DNA of 64,000 bases. Origin: Ascoidea asiatica (taxonomy: Eukaryota > Ascomycota > Saccharomycetes > Ascoideales > Ascoideaceae). The DNA lies in the NCBI GenBank assembly GCA_001600695.1, contig BCKQ01000002.1, forward strand, positions 868,001 through 932,000, written 5' to 3'. The notes below the pieces were generated by a model. That model saw nothing but the letters and a program-made list of their open reading frames with translations. It did no database searches and was not told the origin of the DNA. A program made the translations under genes and the position numbers. Below, one piece after another: positions 40,090-50,319 of the stretch. Within the stretch, counting starts at the first letter, position 1; each line of letters starts with the position of its first letter.

Positions 40090-40508
40090 TGTGAAGAGTA
40101 CCCTATGAAGTTCTTTCTATTCAGTTTACAGTCAGTTGCACCACCACCACCTTCTTTATCTTCTTCTTCTTCTTCTTCTTCTTCTTCTTCTTCTTCTTCT
40201 TCTTCTTCGACGTGTTTTTTGAATTTGTTCTCCTCCGGCGCGGAAATCCGCCGTCTCCGGACTGCTCCCTCCCTGCCTGCTCTTCTCGGTTCTTTGCTCC
40301 AATTTTCACTGCTTTCGGCAACTGTGACCATTTCGAATTCGCATGAGATTCTGATTTGAAAACACTCCCATCCAAATCTTTCATATAAACATTGAAATAA
40401 ATAATATCAAATAATCAGGAAAGAGAATATATAAGTTGTCAGATATAATAAGTTTCTCTTGAATTATTGTAATCAAGATCATAAAGTATTATAAATATTG
40501 AAATAATA
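40090..40508. other. Divergent promoter region of APS1 and PEX1
   Basis: It contains a TTC run (40160-40208) followed directly by a GC-rich patch (40209-40285) with several CCG/CGG triplets. Small frames here come from the TTC run. No RNA gene is seen. Confidence 0.6.
40160..40208. repeat. (TTC)n trinucleotide repeat
   Basis: About sixteen TTC units between APS1 and PEX1, bordering the GC-rich promoter patch. Confidence 0.95.
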
Positions 40509-43500
40509 ATGGAACAAATATCTGTTACTGTTAGATTCACTTCATTAAGAAATAATTTAATTAATTTACCTTCAAATTTAGTTTCAATATTATATAATGC
40601 AAATATAAATGTTCAAAATGTTTTAATAGAATTGAGTGTGAATTCATCAAGATCTAAAGAAATTAAAAAATTTTATACAGGTTGGACTGGAATGAGTTCA
40701 ATTTTAAAAGATTCTATAGAAATTGATCCATTTTTTGCAAATTCTTTAAATATTTTAGAAAATTTAAAAATTAAAATTAATTTAATTTTAAATCCAATTG
40801 AAACTTTTAAAATTTTTTTAGATCCTATAACTTCAAATGATTGGGAATTAATTGAATTAAATTCAATTTATCTTGAAGATAAATTATTAAATCAATCAAG
40901 AGCAATTTCAATTTTTCAAAATTTAATTGTTTATCCTTCTTTAAATTCAATAGCTTATTTAAAAGTTAATAAATTTGAAACAAAATTTGGTGAAATAAAT
41001 TTAAATACTATTAATACCAAATTTAATAAAAATTTAAAATGTTTTGCAAAAATTTCTCCAAATTGTGAGATTATAATTTCTCCAAAACTTAGAAAAATCT
41101 CAAAATCTATTAAATCAAATTCTTCAATAAATTCAATGAAAAATAATTTAAAAAAAAATAAAAAATTAATCTTAGATTCAATACCTTCAATAATTTTAAG
41201 ATCAATTAATTTACCAATGAATTCTATTAATCATCATTATAATTTAAATTATCAATTTAATGTATATATAAACTTAAACTTAAATAAAGATTTAATTAAT
41301 AATTTAAAATTAACTATAAATTCAAATTCAAATTCAAATTCAAATTCAAATTATTTATATATTTCATTGATTAAAGGTCCTCAACAAATAAATTTAACTA
41401 TAATGGATTCTTCAAATAAAACTAATATTTCAAATGATTCTTCTACTTCAAATAATTCAAATATTTCAAATAGAAAAATCTCAAATGAAAAATCTATTGT
41501 TAAAAATAAAAATAAATTCAAAAATTTAAATTCAAATTCAAATTTATTATCACCAACTAAAAGAATTGTAGCAAAATTAATTAATGATCCTAATATTCCA
41601 TATTCTCATATTGCATTATCTCCAATACTTTCTGCTTCTTTAGGAATTTCAAATTCAATAGGTCATTCAATCTTAATTGAATCAATGAATAATGCTAATA
41701 ATGCTAATGCCAATTCTCTTTCTCTTTCTTCATCTTTATCTTTATCTTCATTATATCTTAAAAATATTCCAAGTTTCATAAAAATTCATCCTTTTATAAT
41801 TTCAACAAAAGATAATTCTTTATCTGATCAATTACTTTTTTCAAAAAAAATTACTCAAGATTTAAAAAAAATTGAATCTATAAAATTAGAAAAAATTTTA
41901 AATTCAATAAAAAATTTAAATATTTTTAATAATAATAATTCAATAACTAATTTTTTTAGATTACCTTCTATATCTCCATTAATTTTACCATATGGTGGAT
42001 TAATTGAATTTAATTTAAATTCAACTGATAAAGATTTAATAAATATTTGGAATTCATATAATCATTGGTTTATTTCAAAAGATTTTAATGATTTAAAATT
42101 CAAATTATCAAATGATATTTTAATACCAAAATCAACGATTCCTAAATTATTTGATTTAATTAATATGGATTATAAATTTAGTTATACTTTTAATTCTAAA
42201 CTTGATTCTAATATAATCATCACTGAAAATTTATCAAATGATTTAAGCAGTTCTGATCAAACTAAATTAAATTTTGAGAAAACTTCAAAAATGATCCAAA
42301 TTGAAGAGAATGAAAAAAATGGAAAAGATAAACTAATTGGTATGGATAATACTGTTAATAATATATTAAATATAATAGATTCTGATATTAATTCAATATT
42401 AATATATGGTCCTTCAGGTTCTGGTAAAACTTTATTAATAGATAATTTAAAAAAAAAAATTTATAATCAAAAATTATATAAAATTATTTCATTAAATTGT
42501 GAAGAATTATCAAATGATAATTATGAAACATTAAAAAAAAAATTTAATGAAATTTTTAAATTTTTTACATGGTATTCACCATCATTATTAATTTTAGAAA
42601 ATATTAATTCAATTTTTGTTCAAGAAATGGAAAATATGGATAATTCATTATCAAGACAATTAACTGAATTTTTTAAAATTAAATTTTTAAATATAATTGA
42701 AAATCAATTAAGTGAAAATTCAGTGAATAATAAATTTAAAATTATTTTTACAAATGATTCAAAAGAAAGTCTTAATAGTTTAATGTTTGATATAATTGAT
42801 GAAACAATTCAAATTAAGGCACCAAATAAAGATCAAAGAAGTTTAATTTTAAATTATTATCTTGAAAAATTTGATATTTCAATTGATGAGAAAAAATTTA
42901 ATTTAAATGATTTAGTTAATGAAACTGAAGGATATTTACCAAGTGATTTAAAAGTTTTAGTTGATAGAGCATATCATGAAGTAATTTATGAATCTCTTGA
43001 AAATGCTATGGATCTTGATTTAAGTGATGATAATTATAGTGAAGATTCCGATAATGATAGTAATAATGATAGTATTTCTATTTTATCTAAATCTAATTCA
43101 ATAAATGGTCAATTGAATGGTTACAAAAAGCACGAAATGAATGGTGATGTTATTGATGGTATGAATGGTCATATAGACAGTATGGGAAAAAATATAAATG
43201 GAAATATTAATGAAAATATTAATTTTAATTCAAATGGGTATATCAATGGTAATATAGATGATGACAAAATTAATCATTCTGTTTTAAAAATGACCTCTGG
43301 TGTAACGAACTATGTAATAACAGATGATCATTTTGGAAAAGCATTAGAAGGATATACTCCATCTGGATTAAGAGGAGTTAAATTACAAAAATCTGTAGTT
43401 AAATGGGATGATATAGGTGGTCTTAAAAATGTCAAATCAATATTATTAGAAACATTAGAATGGCCAACAAGATATGCACCAATATTTCAATCATCACCAT

Positions 43501-44522
43501 TAAGATTAAGATCGGGAATATTATTATATGGATATCCAGGATGTGGTAAAACTTTATTAGCATCTGCAGTTGCAAGTCAATGTGGATTAAATTTTATTTC
43601 AATTAAAGGACCAGAAATTTTAAATAAATATATTGGAGCTTCTGAACAAACTGTTAGGGAATTATTTGAAAGAGCACAAGCTGCAAAACCTTGTATTTTA
43701 TTTTTTGATGAATTTGATTCAATTGCTCCAAAAAGAGGACATGATTCTACTGGAGTTACTGATAGAGTTGTTAATCAGATGTTAACCCAAATGGATGGTG
43801 CAGAAGGATTAGATGGAGTTTATGTTTTAGCAGCTACAAGTAGACCAGATTTAATTGATTCTGCTTTATTAAGACCTGGTAGATTGGATAAGAGTGTAAT
43901 TTGTGATATGCCAAATTTTGAAGATAGATTAGATATTATAAGAGTTATAACTAATAAGATGCAATTTAGTGAAGATATTAATTTAGAAGAAATCTCAAGA
44001 AGAACAGAAGGATTTTCAGGAGCTGATTTACAAGCTTTAGGATATAATGCATATTTAACTGCAGTTCATAGAAAATTAGAAGCAGATGAAAAATTTAAAG
44101 AAGAAAGAAGTAAAGAAAATGGAAACAGTTCTAACGGTTCTATTGACAATAGTATTGAATTTTTTCAAATTCAAATGAATAAATTAAATTCAAAAAAAAA
44201 TGAAAAAATGACACCTAAAGAAAGAATTGAAATTTTAAAAAAGATTGAACCATTTTTCAATTCAATAAATAAAGAAGAGGAATATAAAAATAATAATAAT
44301 AATAATAAAGATGAAAATAATAATTTGAATTCAAATAAATCTAATATTTTAATGTTGAAATCAGATTTTCAAGAAGCTTTGAAGGAAACAAAGTCAAGTG
44401 TTTTAGAAAGTGAAAGACGTAAGTTGAATGGAATTTATCAAGAATTTTTATCTGATAGAGATGGAAATATGCCAGATGGTTCAGCTAGTAACAGTATTGG
44501 AGGGAGAACAACCTTAGCTTGA
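40509..44522 (+). CDS. PEX1: Peroxisomal AAA ATPase Pex1
   Basis: A 1337-residue type II AAA protein that, with Pex6, pulls the receptor Pex5 out of the peroxisomal membrane. The N-terminal double-psi-barrel region is residues 1-170. D1 has a Walker A (GPSGSGKTLL near 634), but its Walker B reads SLLILENINSIF, with Glu-Asn where acidic pairs are usual. D2 has GYPGCGKTLL near 1008, CILFFDEFDSIAPKRG near 1062, and the second region of homology ATSRPDLIDSALLRPGRLDK. VKWDDIGGLKNVKSILLETLEWP before D2 is diagnostic for Pex1. Poly-Asn/Ser inserts lie in the N-domain and between D1 and D2. It implies functional peroxisomes. Confidence 0.97.
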   Translation: MEQISVTVRFTSLRNNLINLPSNLVSILYNANINVQNVLIELSVNSSRSKEIKKFYTGWTGMSSILKDSIEIDPFFANSLNILENLKIKINLILNPIETFKIFLDPITSNDWELIELNSIYLEDKLLNQSRAISIFQNLIVYPSLNSIAYLKVNKFETKFGEINLNTINTKFNKNLKCFAKISPNCEIIISPKLRKISKSIKSNSSINSMKNNLKKNKKLILDSIPSIILRSINLPMNSINHHYNLNYQFNVYINLNLNKDLINNLKLTINSNSNSNSNSNYLYISLIKGPQQINLTIMDSSNKTNISNDSSTSNNSNISNRKISNEKSIVKNKNKFKNLNSNSNLLSPTKRIVAKLINDPNIPYSHIALSPILSASLGISNSIGHSILIESMNNANNANANSLSLSSSLSLSSLYLKNIPSFIKIHPFIISTKDNSLSDQLLFSKKITQDLKKIESIKLEKILNSIKNLNIFNNNNSITNFFRLPSISPLILPYGGLIEFNLNSTDKDLINIWNSYNHWFISKDFNDLKFKLSNDILIPKSTIPKLFDLINMDYKFSYTFNSKLDSNIIITENLSNDLSSSDQTKLNFEKTSKMIQIEENEKNGKDKLIGMDNTVNNILNIIDSDINSILIYGPSGSGKTLLIDNLKKKIYNQKLYKIISLNCEELSNDNYETLKKKFNEIFKFFTWYSPSLLILENINSIFVQEMENMDNSLSRQLTEFFKIKFLNIIENQLSENSVNNKFKIIFTNDSKESLNSLMFDIIDETIQIKAPNKDQRSLILNYYLEKFDISIDEKKFNLNDLVNETEGYLPSDLKVLVDRAYHEVIYESLENAMDLDLSDDNYSEDSDNDSNNDSISILSKSNSINGQLNGYKKHEMNGDVIDGMNGHIDSMGKNINGNINENINFNSNGYINGNIDDDKINHSVLKMTSGVTNYVITDDHFGKALEGYTPSGLRGVKLQKSVVKWDDIGGLKNVKSILLETLEWPTRYAPIFQSSPLRLRSGILLYGYPGCGKTLLASAVASQCGLNFISIKGPEILNKYIGASEQTVRELFERAQAAKPCILFFDEFDSIAPKRGHDSTGVTDRVVNQMLTQMDGAEGLDGVYVLAATSRPDLIDSALLRPGRLDKSVICDMPNFEDRLDIIRVITNKMQFSEDINLEEISRRTEGFSGADLQALGYNAYLTAVHRKLEADEKFKEERSKENGNSSNGSIDNSIEFFQIQMNKLNSKKNEKMTPKERIEILKKIEPFFNSINKEEEYKNNNNNNKDENNNLNSNKSNILMLKSDFQEALKETKSSVLESERRKLNGIYQEFLSDRDGNMPDGSASNSIGGRTTLA

Positions 44523-45171
44523 AAAAAAAATATAAGAATGTGTTAAGTTTATAAGTCTCAAATATGTGTCTCTTGTATTAAATATGTTTTTTTAGGTATT
44601 GTTTTAAACAATATGATATAAATTTGTAAAATGAAATCTTGTACAAAATCAAAGGAATTTTAAAAAAAAAAACTGAAAATTGAATAGGAACAATAGAATC
44701 ATTTTCCTTCAGGGTCCTTTCTATTGTTCTGCCAAGTCTGCTTACAAAAGCGTACTTGATGTATTTGGGCATTATCCTGCATTTAAGTGAATCGGAGAGT
44801 ATCTCCTTGCAGTGTTTGAACATGAAGCTTTTGTGAGGTTTCAGTGACCGAGACCGAGACAGGTCTCGAAAATACGATTGTTCTTAAATATATTTGAAAT
44901 ACAATATTTTTACATTTATTCCTTTTTTATTTTCCTTTAATTTGATTATTTGACATATAACTGATTAACTAATGACCATTTATTTTATTTTATAATATAA
45001 TTGTTAACATTTTCTTCTACATTTATGGCTATAAAATAAGCTCATTTCCCCCTTTTTTACAAAATTTCTGCTTCAAATAAAATATCACAAAAAGTATCTT
45101 AGAGAATCATAAAATATTATTTTAGAATATACAATACAATATATCATATTTCAAACAAAATAATAATTAAA
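44523..45171. other. Intergenic region after PEX1
   Basis: The 3' flank of PEX1 and the promoter of the small unidentified gene. An 81-codon minus-strand frame (44578-44823) has no recognisable content. No RNA gene is seen. Confidence 0.55.
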
Positions 45172-45624
45172 ATGTCTGTCAAACAAGCTTCAAATAAAGT
45201 TACTTTCAAAACTAATTATTCTAGAAATTCATATTTTGCCTTAAATAATTTAAAAAAAGATAATGAAAGAAGTATGAATGGATTTTCATTAAAAAATAAT
45301 TTTCAAGATGAAAAATTATATAGAGGAAAAAACCTTGAATATAAATTGAAATTAAATTCATTCAATAATTACAAAAAGGTTTCAAATTCCACTATTAAAA
45401 AAAAATCAAATAATAATATTAATAAGAATAATAATAATATCAAATTAGGAAATAAAAATATCAAAAGAATTATTTTACATTTAAATCCTCCTATATTAAA
45501 TTCTTCAGGTGAAATCAAAACAAATGGTACTCTTAAAGATAAAGCCAACTCATCAAACTTCAAATATACTCAAATTAAAAGAATAAAATTGATTTTAACT
45601 CCTCCTACAAAAAAACTCCAATGA
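45172..45624 (+). CDS. Small basic Asn/Lys-rich protein of unknown function
   Basis: A 150-residue, highly basic protein that I do not recognise. It is mostly disordered, but carries two copies of the same 11-residue motif, IKRIILHLNPP (97-107) and IKRIKLILTPP (135-145): a basic pair, alternating hydrophobic strand, then Pro-Pro. The stretch LEYKLKLNS (55-63) may be a weaker third copy. Alternating basic-hydrophobic strands ending in prolines are typical of short partner-docking peptides in nuclear complexes, but this is a guess. The start has an A-rich context (AAAATG), usual in yeast. No cysteine, membrane segment or signal peptide is visible. Confidence 0.6.
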   Translation: MSVKQASNKVTFKTNYSRNSYFALNNLKKDNERSMNGFSLKNNFQDEKLYRGKNLEYKLKLNSFNNYKKVSNSTIKKKSNNNINKNNNNIKLGNKNIKRIILHLNPPILNSSGEIKTNGTLKDKANSSNFKYTQIKRIKLILTPPTKKLQ

Positions 45625-46304
45625 TGATTAAATTAAAATTCTGTTAAGTATTAAAGGGTGCTTGAATAAATGGTTATCTACTATTAAATCAATATATATC
45701 AACATTCTTTATTGTGTATTATAAATGTTTTTTCTCAAAATAATGTATAATTAGGTTACTCTCTTTTTATTTTTTTACTAATTATTTCTTATTTCTTATT
45801 TCTTATTTCTCAGTTCTTATTCATTATTTCTTTCAATTCAGAGTATGTTATTTATTTTTTATGTGCTTTGTCTCTACTGTAATCTATTTTCTTATATTTG
45901 TGACTTCTGTAATTTTCACTGCTACCAGCCACATGGGACCAATTCGAGTTGCCCAGCCACTGGCCGCGATAAGTTATTGTTTGTGGCGAGTAATCACGTG
46001 CTCGGGAACTTGGTTTTTTTTGGCGCGAGGTTAACAAAGTTAGATTTATTCATTTATCAAAATAAAAGATGTAAAATATTTTTTGAGTCTTATGAACTGA
46101 AAATATTAGAATCTGAATCATATATTGAGGATAACTTTAATGATAGTGATAATAATGAACTGATTTTACTTCCTGATTGTTGCAATATAACTAAAAGTAC
46201 TTAATTATAAAATTTAAATTCAAATTTTACACCAAGAGAAGCTTGTAGAATAACGTAAATACATATATGTATGTCAAATGAAATTATTTTAAAATTGTTT
46301 TTAA
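45625..46304. other. Intergenic region with GC-richer island and a short coding-like frame
   Basis: TTTCTTATT repeats (about 45780-45820) lead into an island (45915-46030) with CACGTG near 45988 and GGCGCG. A plus-strand frame continues from the island to 46204; its last 55 or so codons have coding-like composition, but the only ATG lies inside the T-rich part. It is not called as a gene; see findings. Confidence 0.45.
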
Positions 46305-47467
46305 CTATATCAAGCTTTTCAGTTTTCGGTTATGAAAAAATATAGAAGTATCGATTTGACAATATTCTTTATTGTATAGGCGTAATCTGTTTGGCTCTAC
46401 TTTTTTAGGAACTGAGACATATTTTCGAAGAATTATATCCAAATCTTTTAAAGTATTACCTTTGCAATGTGAGAAAAAAGTTTTTGTTTTAATTTTTTTA
46501 TAATTAAATTTTTTTGCTGAAGTTAGTTGAACTGTTGACTTATAGGTATTTGTTGAAATAGCAATCATACCTAAATTTATCGATTCACAATAATGATAAT
46601 AATAATATTTTACACCACTTTTATTTTCCCTCAATTCTTTAATTGTATTTTCAGCTATTTTTATTGATTCAATCAAATTTAGCATATTATTTTTAAAATC
46701 AAATTCTAAATGAAATTTTTCAAGCAAAATTTTTAGTTCTGATTTAAGTTTTTCAAAATATTTTAGTCCATACATCAAAAAAGAATCATTTCCAGCAGTC
46801 AAAAAAAAACCAAGAGAATTCATTAAGCCTTTTATTTTATTTTCTTTAGGATTATAAATTAATTTATTTTTACCATAATCTGATTTAGAAGAGTTTAACT
46901 TATCAAAAATATCAGAATCTATTTCAAAGGAATTAGAAGAAAAAAATTCAAAAAACATTGGAAATAAATCTTGTTCCATATTTTTAATTCTAATAAACTT
47001 CTGAAAAACTTTGATGCAATAATAAAAAAAGGTTTAATAAGTTTTATATAACTTTTGTCTAGATATACAATATCAATATCTTCACCCATATAAATTAAAT
47101 AACTGAGCAAACCAATAACAGAAGCCAATGAACATATTTTGCTTCGTAATTCATTATTAGACCAAATTTTATTAAATTTATTTTTTTGATTTTGGGAAAA
47201 GACTGGAGTAAAAAAATAATATCTGTATTTGGATAATAGTGCTTTAATAAATAATCCTAAGTCACGAGCTTTAAAATTTGGAAGTAAAGCATTATTTATC
47301 AATTTATAAGCATATTGAGATTTTTCATTGATTGTTTCCAAACCTACATAATATTCATATTTATATTCATCATAGTCCACCTATTGATTTGTATTTGTAT
47401 TTGTAATTATATTTGTATTTGTATTTGAAGTATTACTATCAATATCTATAAGTGTTTCAGTAGACAT
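46305..47467 (-). pseudogene. Interrupted gene of unknown function (in-frame TAG and frame change)
   Basis: Three coding segments on the minus strand belong together. An ATG at 47467 opens 30 codons rich in Asn-Thr, which end at TAG (47383-47381). The same frame then continues without any ATG for 110 or more codons (VDYDEYKYEYYVGLETINEK...LLSYLIYMGEDIDI). A different frame takes over near 46980 and runs to 46305 (MEQDLFPMFFEFFSSN...FHNRKLKSLI). The frame change could be a 68-nt intron: donor GTATAT near 47071, acceptor TTTTTCAG, phase 0 on both sides. It could also be a one-base slip in a T7 run. The TAG has no such explanation. I do not recognise the protein. Unlike its neighbours it lacks Asn homopolymers in its main part. 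It is either a decaying gene or one with recoding. Confidence 0.55.
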
Positions 47468-47985
47468 TTTTGAGTAATTTATTAGAAATGTATATAAATA
47501 TAAATAAAGAAATTAAAACACTTTTTAGGGAAAATACACTTTATATATCAACTTTCAAAGTATTAATTATAAATTATTTCAATATGTAAATTACTATGAA
47601 TAATAGCAAACAAATAATGAAACTTAGCAATCAAAGATCAACTTAACATACTATAAGAACTTTAAGGTTAAATAAAGTTATCCTTCCTGCAAGGCACTGC
47701 AAAGGTAAATATACGGGTTGCTTTACGAGTTACCGTCCAGAATCCCGGTCATGTGATGCCGAAAGAGCACAAGAATTTCAATGAAGTATGTTCAAATTAG
47801 TACGAGTTTTGCTTTAAGGATTATAATGAATATATCAGAAAAGCAAAATGTCTGAATACAAGGAAAATTTTGAAATATCAAAGAATAAATTTGAAATTAT
47901 GGAACAACAATGTAACTGTTCTGCGAAGTTGCCACAAAAAAAAACACAAGAACAAAAAAATACTAACAAAAAACTAACAAAAAAA
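47468..47985. other. Spacer between the interrupted gene and tRNA-Gln
   Basis: AT-rich, with a small GC-richer patch (47685-47770) holding a CATGTG motif and TTACCG. Nothing else stands out. A plus-strand frame from 47848 runs through the tRNA gene and is spurious. Confidence 0.5.
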
Positions 47986-48056
47986 GCTCGAGACCGGGTT
48001 CGAACCGGGGTCTATGGAATCAGAATCCATCGTGTTCACCACTACACTACTCAAGC
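47986..48056 (-). tRNA. tRNA-Gln (anticodon CTG)
   Basis: On the minus strand the 71 bases fold as a complete cloverleaf: acceptor GCTTGAG/CTCGAGC (one G-T pair), D-arm GTGT/ACAC, anticodon stem ATGGA/TCCAT with loop TTCTGAT (anticodon CTG, reading CAG), and T-arm with loop TTCGAAC. The outermost T-stem pair is a C-T mismatch. A seven-T run directly after the 3' end is a good Pol III terminator, and the B-box GGTTCGAACCC is intact. There is no intron and CCA is not encoded. Confidence 0.93.
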
Positions 48057-48285
48057 ATACAGATCGTTCCTAAGAGTAATGTTACTATACCCTGTTAAAG
48101 TAACAAATTTATCTCTAATATTAATTACATTACAAAAATATTGCTTCTGGTTTCAATTTATTTCAATATAGAAAATTTCTTTATTTTAGGAACTTTTAAT
48201 TTTAATTTTAAAAGTAATCTATTTATATAAAGGTTTTATTTAAAGTCATATAATCATTCATCTTTGTTTTGAATTAATCTTTATA

Positions 48286-50319
48286 TTAAACTATTTTTAT
48301 ATTTCCTATTTCATCAATTGTTTCATTTTCAAATTCATCATAATCATTTTCAAAATCACCTTGTAAGTATTCATCAAACATATTATTTAAAATTTTTTTA
48401 TCATCTTCATTAATTTCTTTCATCTCATTAATTTTTTGTATAAATTTAGTCATTTCAACAATAAATATTTTATTATTTTCATTGATTAATTTGAAATATA
48501 TATTATTTATTGGATTTATTGTTAATAAATTCTTATTGTTATTATTATTATTATTATTATCAAGATTTTTAGTTTCATTTTGATCTATAGGATTAAGAGT
48601 TATAGTATTTGTTCTTGAATTGAAATTTTTTTGTTTATTATTTTTAAATTTAAAAGAAGATAATGAAAATAATGAATTTTTTTTATTATTTTTTTTATAA
48701 ATATTTTCTTGAATTGATTTAATTTTATCTAAAGAATTAAAATATTTTTGTTGTAAAAGTTCATCAGTAGAAATATGAGATTTTAAAGAAATATTTTGAA
48801 TATCATTTAAAATTAAATTTACATTTAAATTTGATTTATTATTATTATTAATATTATTATTAAAATAATTTAAAATTTGAATAATTAATTTTTGATTTTT
48901 AGTTAAATTTAAAAATTTTATTCTTGAATTAATTGAATTTAAAATTTCATTTAAAATTTTTTCACTTTTATTATTATTATAATTATTATATTTAATTTGA
49001 TTAAAATTTTTATCAATATTAAATTTTGGTAATGATTCAATTAATAAAATTAAAGTTTTAATATTACTTTGAAAATCATATTTAATAATATCTAAGATTT
49101 TATTAGTATCTAAAAAAATTAAAGAACTTTTCCAAATTGATCTTTCTATAAATAAAGGTAAAGTTTTTTCATCAATAAGATTATTGGCATTATTATTAAT
49201 ATTATTATTATAATTATTATTATTATTATTTAATTTAATTAATAAAGGTAACCAAATATCATCAAAATTTGATTTAATTAATAATGAACAAAGATTATAT
49301 TTTTTTAATTTAAAATATTTTTGAGTTATTATTATTTGAGTTATAACAAAATTACATTCATTTGAATTAAAAGTTTTAAAATTAAATTTATTAATATTAA
49401 AAAATTGTAAATTATTAATTAATTTATTAATATAATTTAAAGATTCAAAAGAAATTAAATTTTGATTTGAAATTATTTGATTAATTAAAATTGGATAATT
49501 TTTAATAATTTTAGGATATGAATTATAAATTAAATTAAAAAATTTTATTAAATCATTTTCAAATTTAATTTTTGTATTAATGAAATTAATTAAAAATTTT
49601 AAATTTAAATTTTTTAAATTTTTTAAAATTAAAGATTTATTTATATTAATTATATTATTTTCAAAAGATAATTGATTTAAATTTTTTAAAGAAGGATTTA
49701 AAGTATTTAAAAGTATTGAAAAATGATTTTGAAAAACATCAGAGATATCATTATTATTTTGATTAATTTTGGAACTTTTATTATAATTTTTATTATAATT
49801 TTTTATAGTTAAATTATTAAATAATTCAGTTAAATCATTAATTGCTTTAGTTTTTTCATTTAAAGTAGTTGGGAAATTAAAATTAAATAAAGATTTTGAA
49901 TATTTTTTATTATTTTGATAATTATATAAAGTTTTTAAAGCATTTTTATAATTTTCATCATTAATATTAATTTTATTTTTTGATTTTAATATATTTTTTT
50001 TTTCATTTTTAAAAAAAGGAATATTTGAATTAATATTTGAAAATTTCGATAATAATTTATTATTATCACCCTCATTTAAAGGTTCCTTTTCATATTCAAT
50101 TTCATTTTCAAAGTTTATTGAATTCTTATTATTATTATTTTTTGTTTTCTTATATTTTGAATTTGAATTTGAATTTGAATTTGAATTTGAATTTGAATTT
50201 GAACTTTTTTTTTGAGATTTAAAAAAAGCAAGTAATGGAGTCTCTGGTAAACTTGAAGCTAGTCTTTTGAAAAGAATGATATTTAAAAGTTGAATTTGTT
50301 TATATTTTATGTTAGTCAT
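48286..50319 (-). CDS. Large Asn/Lys-rich protein, probably mitochondrial, function unknown
   Basis: A 677-residue protein. The ATG at 50319 is used because the frame upstream of it has no ATG. The first 30 residues (MTNIKYKQIQLLNIILFKRLASSLPETPL) are basic and free of acidic residues until the Glu of PET, as in a mitochondrial targeting sequence, and are followed by a Ser-Asn dipeptide run. The middle (about 130-480) is helical, with repeated Leu/Ile/Asn-Phe patterns (LIKFFNLIYNSYPKIIKN, FVITQIIITQKYFKLKKYNLCSLLI) that resemble degenerate helical-repeat RNA-binding factors of yeast mitochondria. The C-terminus is acidic (YLQGDFENDYDEFENET). No family is recognised; a mitochondrial gene-expression factor is only a suggestion. 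Confidence 0.6.
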   Translation of the reverse strand: MTNIKYKQIQLLNIILFKRLASSLPETPLLAFFKSQKKSSNSNSNSNSNSNSNSKYKKTKNNNNKNSINFENEIEYEKEPLNEGDNNKLLSKFSNINSNIPFFKNEKKNILKSKNKININDENYKNALKTLYNYQNNKKYSKSLFNFNFPTTLNEKTKAINDLTELFNNLTIKNYNKNYNKSSKINQNNNDISDVFQNHFSILLNTLNPSLKNLNQLSFENNIININKSLILKNLKNLNLKFLINFINTKIKFENDLIKFFNLIYNSYPKIIKNYPILINQIISNQNLISFESLNYINKLINNLQFFNINKFNFKTFNSNECNFVITQIIITQKYFKLKKYNLCSLLIKSNFDDIWLPLLIKLNNNNNNYNNNINNNANNLIDEKTLPLFIERSIWKSSLIFLDTNKILDIIKYDFQSNIKTLILLIESLPKFNIDKNFNQIKYNNYNNNKSEKILNEILNSINSRIKFLNLTKNQKLIIQILNYFNNNINNNNKSNLNVNLILNDIQNISLKSHISTDELLQQKYFNSLDKIKSIQENIYKKNNKKNSLFSLSSFKFKNNKQKNFNSRTNTITLNPIDQNETKNLDNNNNNNNNKNLLTINPINNIYFKLINENNKIFIVEMTKFIQKINEMKEINEDDKKILNNMFDEYLQGDFENDYDEFENETIDEIGNIKIV

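Noticed and set aside
44578-44823. 81-codon minus-strand frame after PEX1
   Set aside because: No recognisable domain and located in the 3' flank of PEX1; composition not distinctive.
47378-47386. Programmed stop-codon readthrough at CAA-TAG-GTG
   Set aside because: The context does not match known efficient readthrough signals, and a simple nonsense mutation is the more economical explanation; kept only as an option in the finding.
47848-48171. 107-codon plus-strand frame
   Set aside because: It runs antisense through the tRNA-Gln gene, so the reading frame is accidental.
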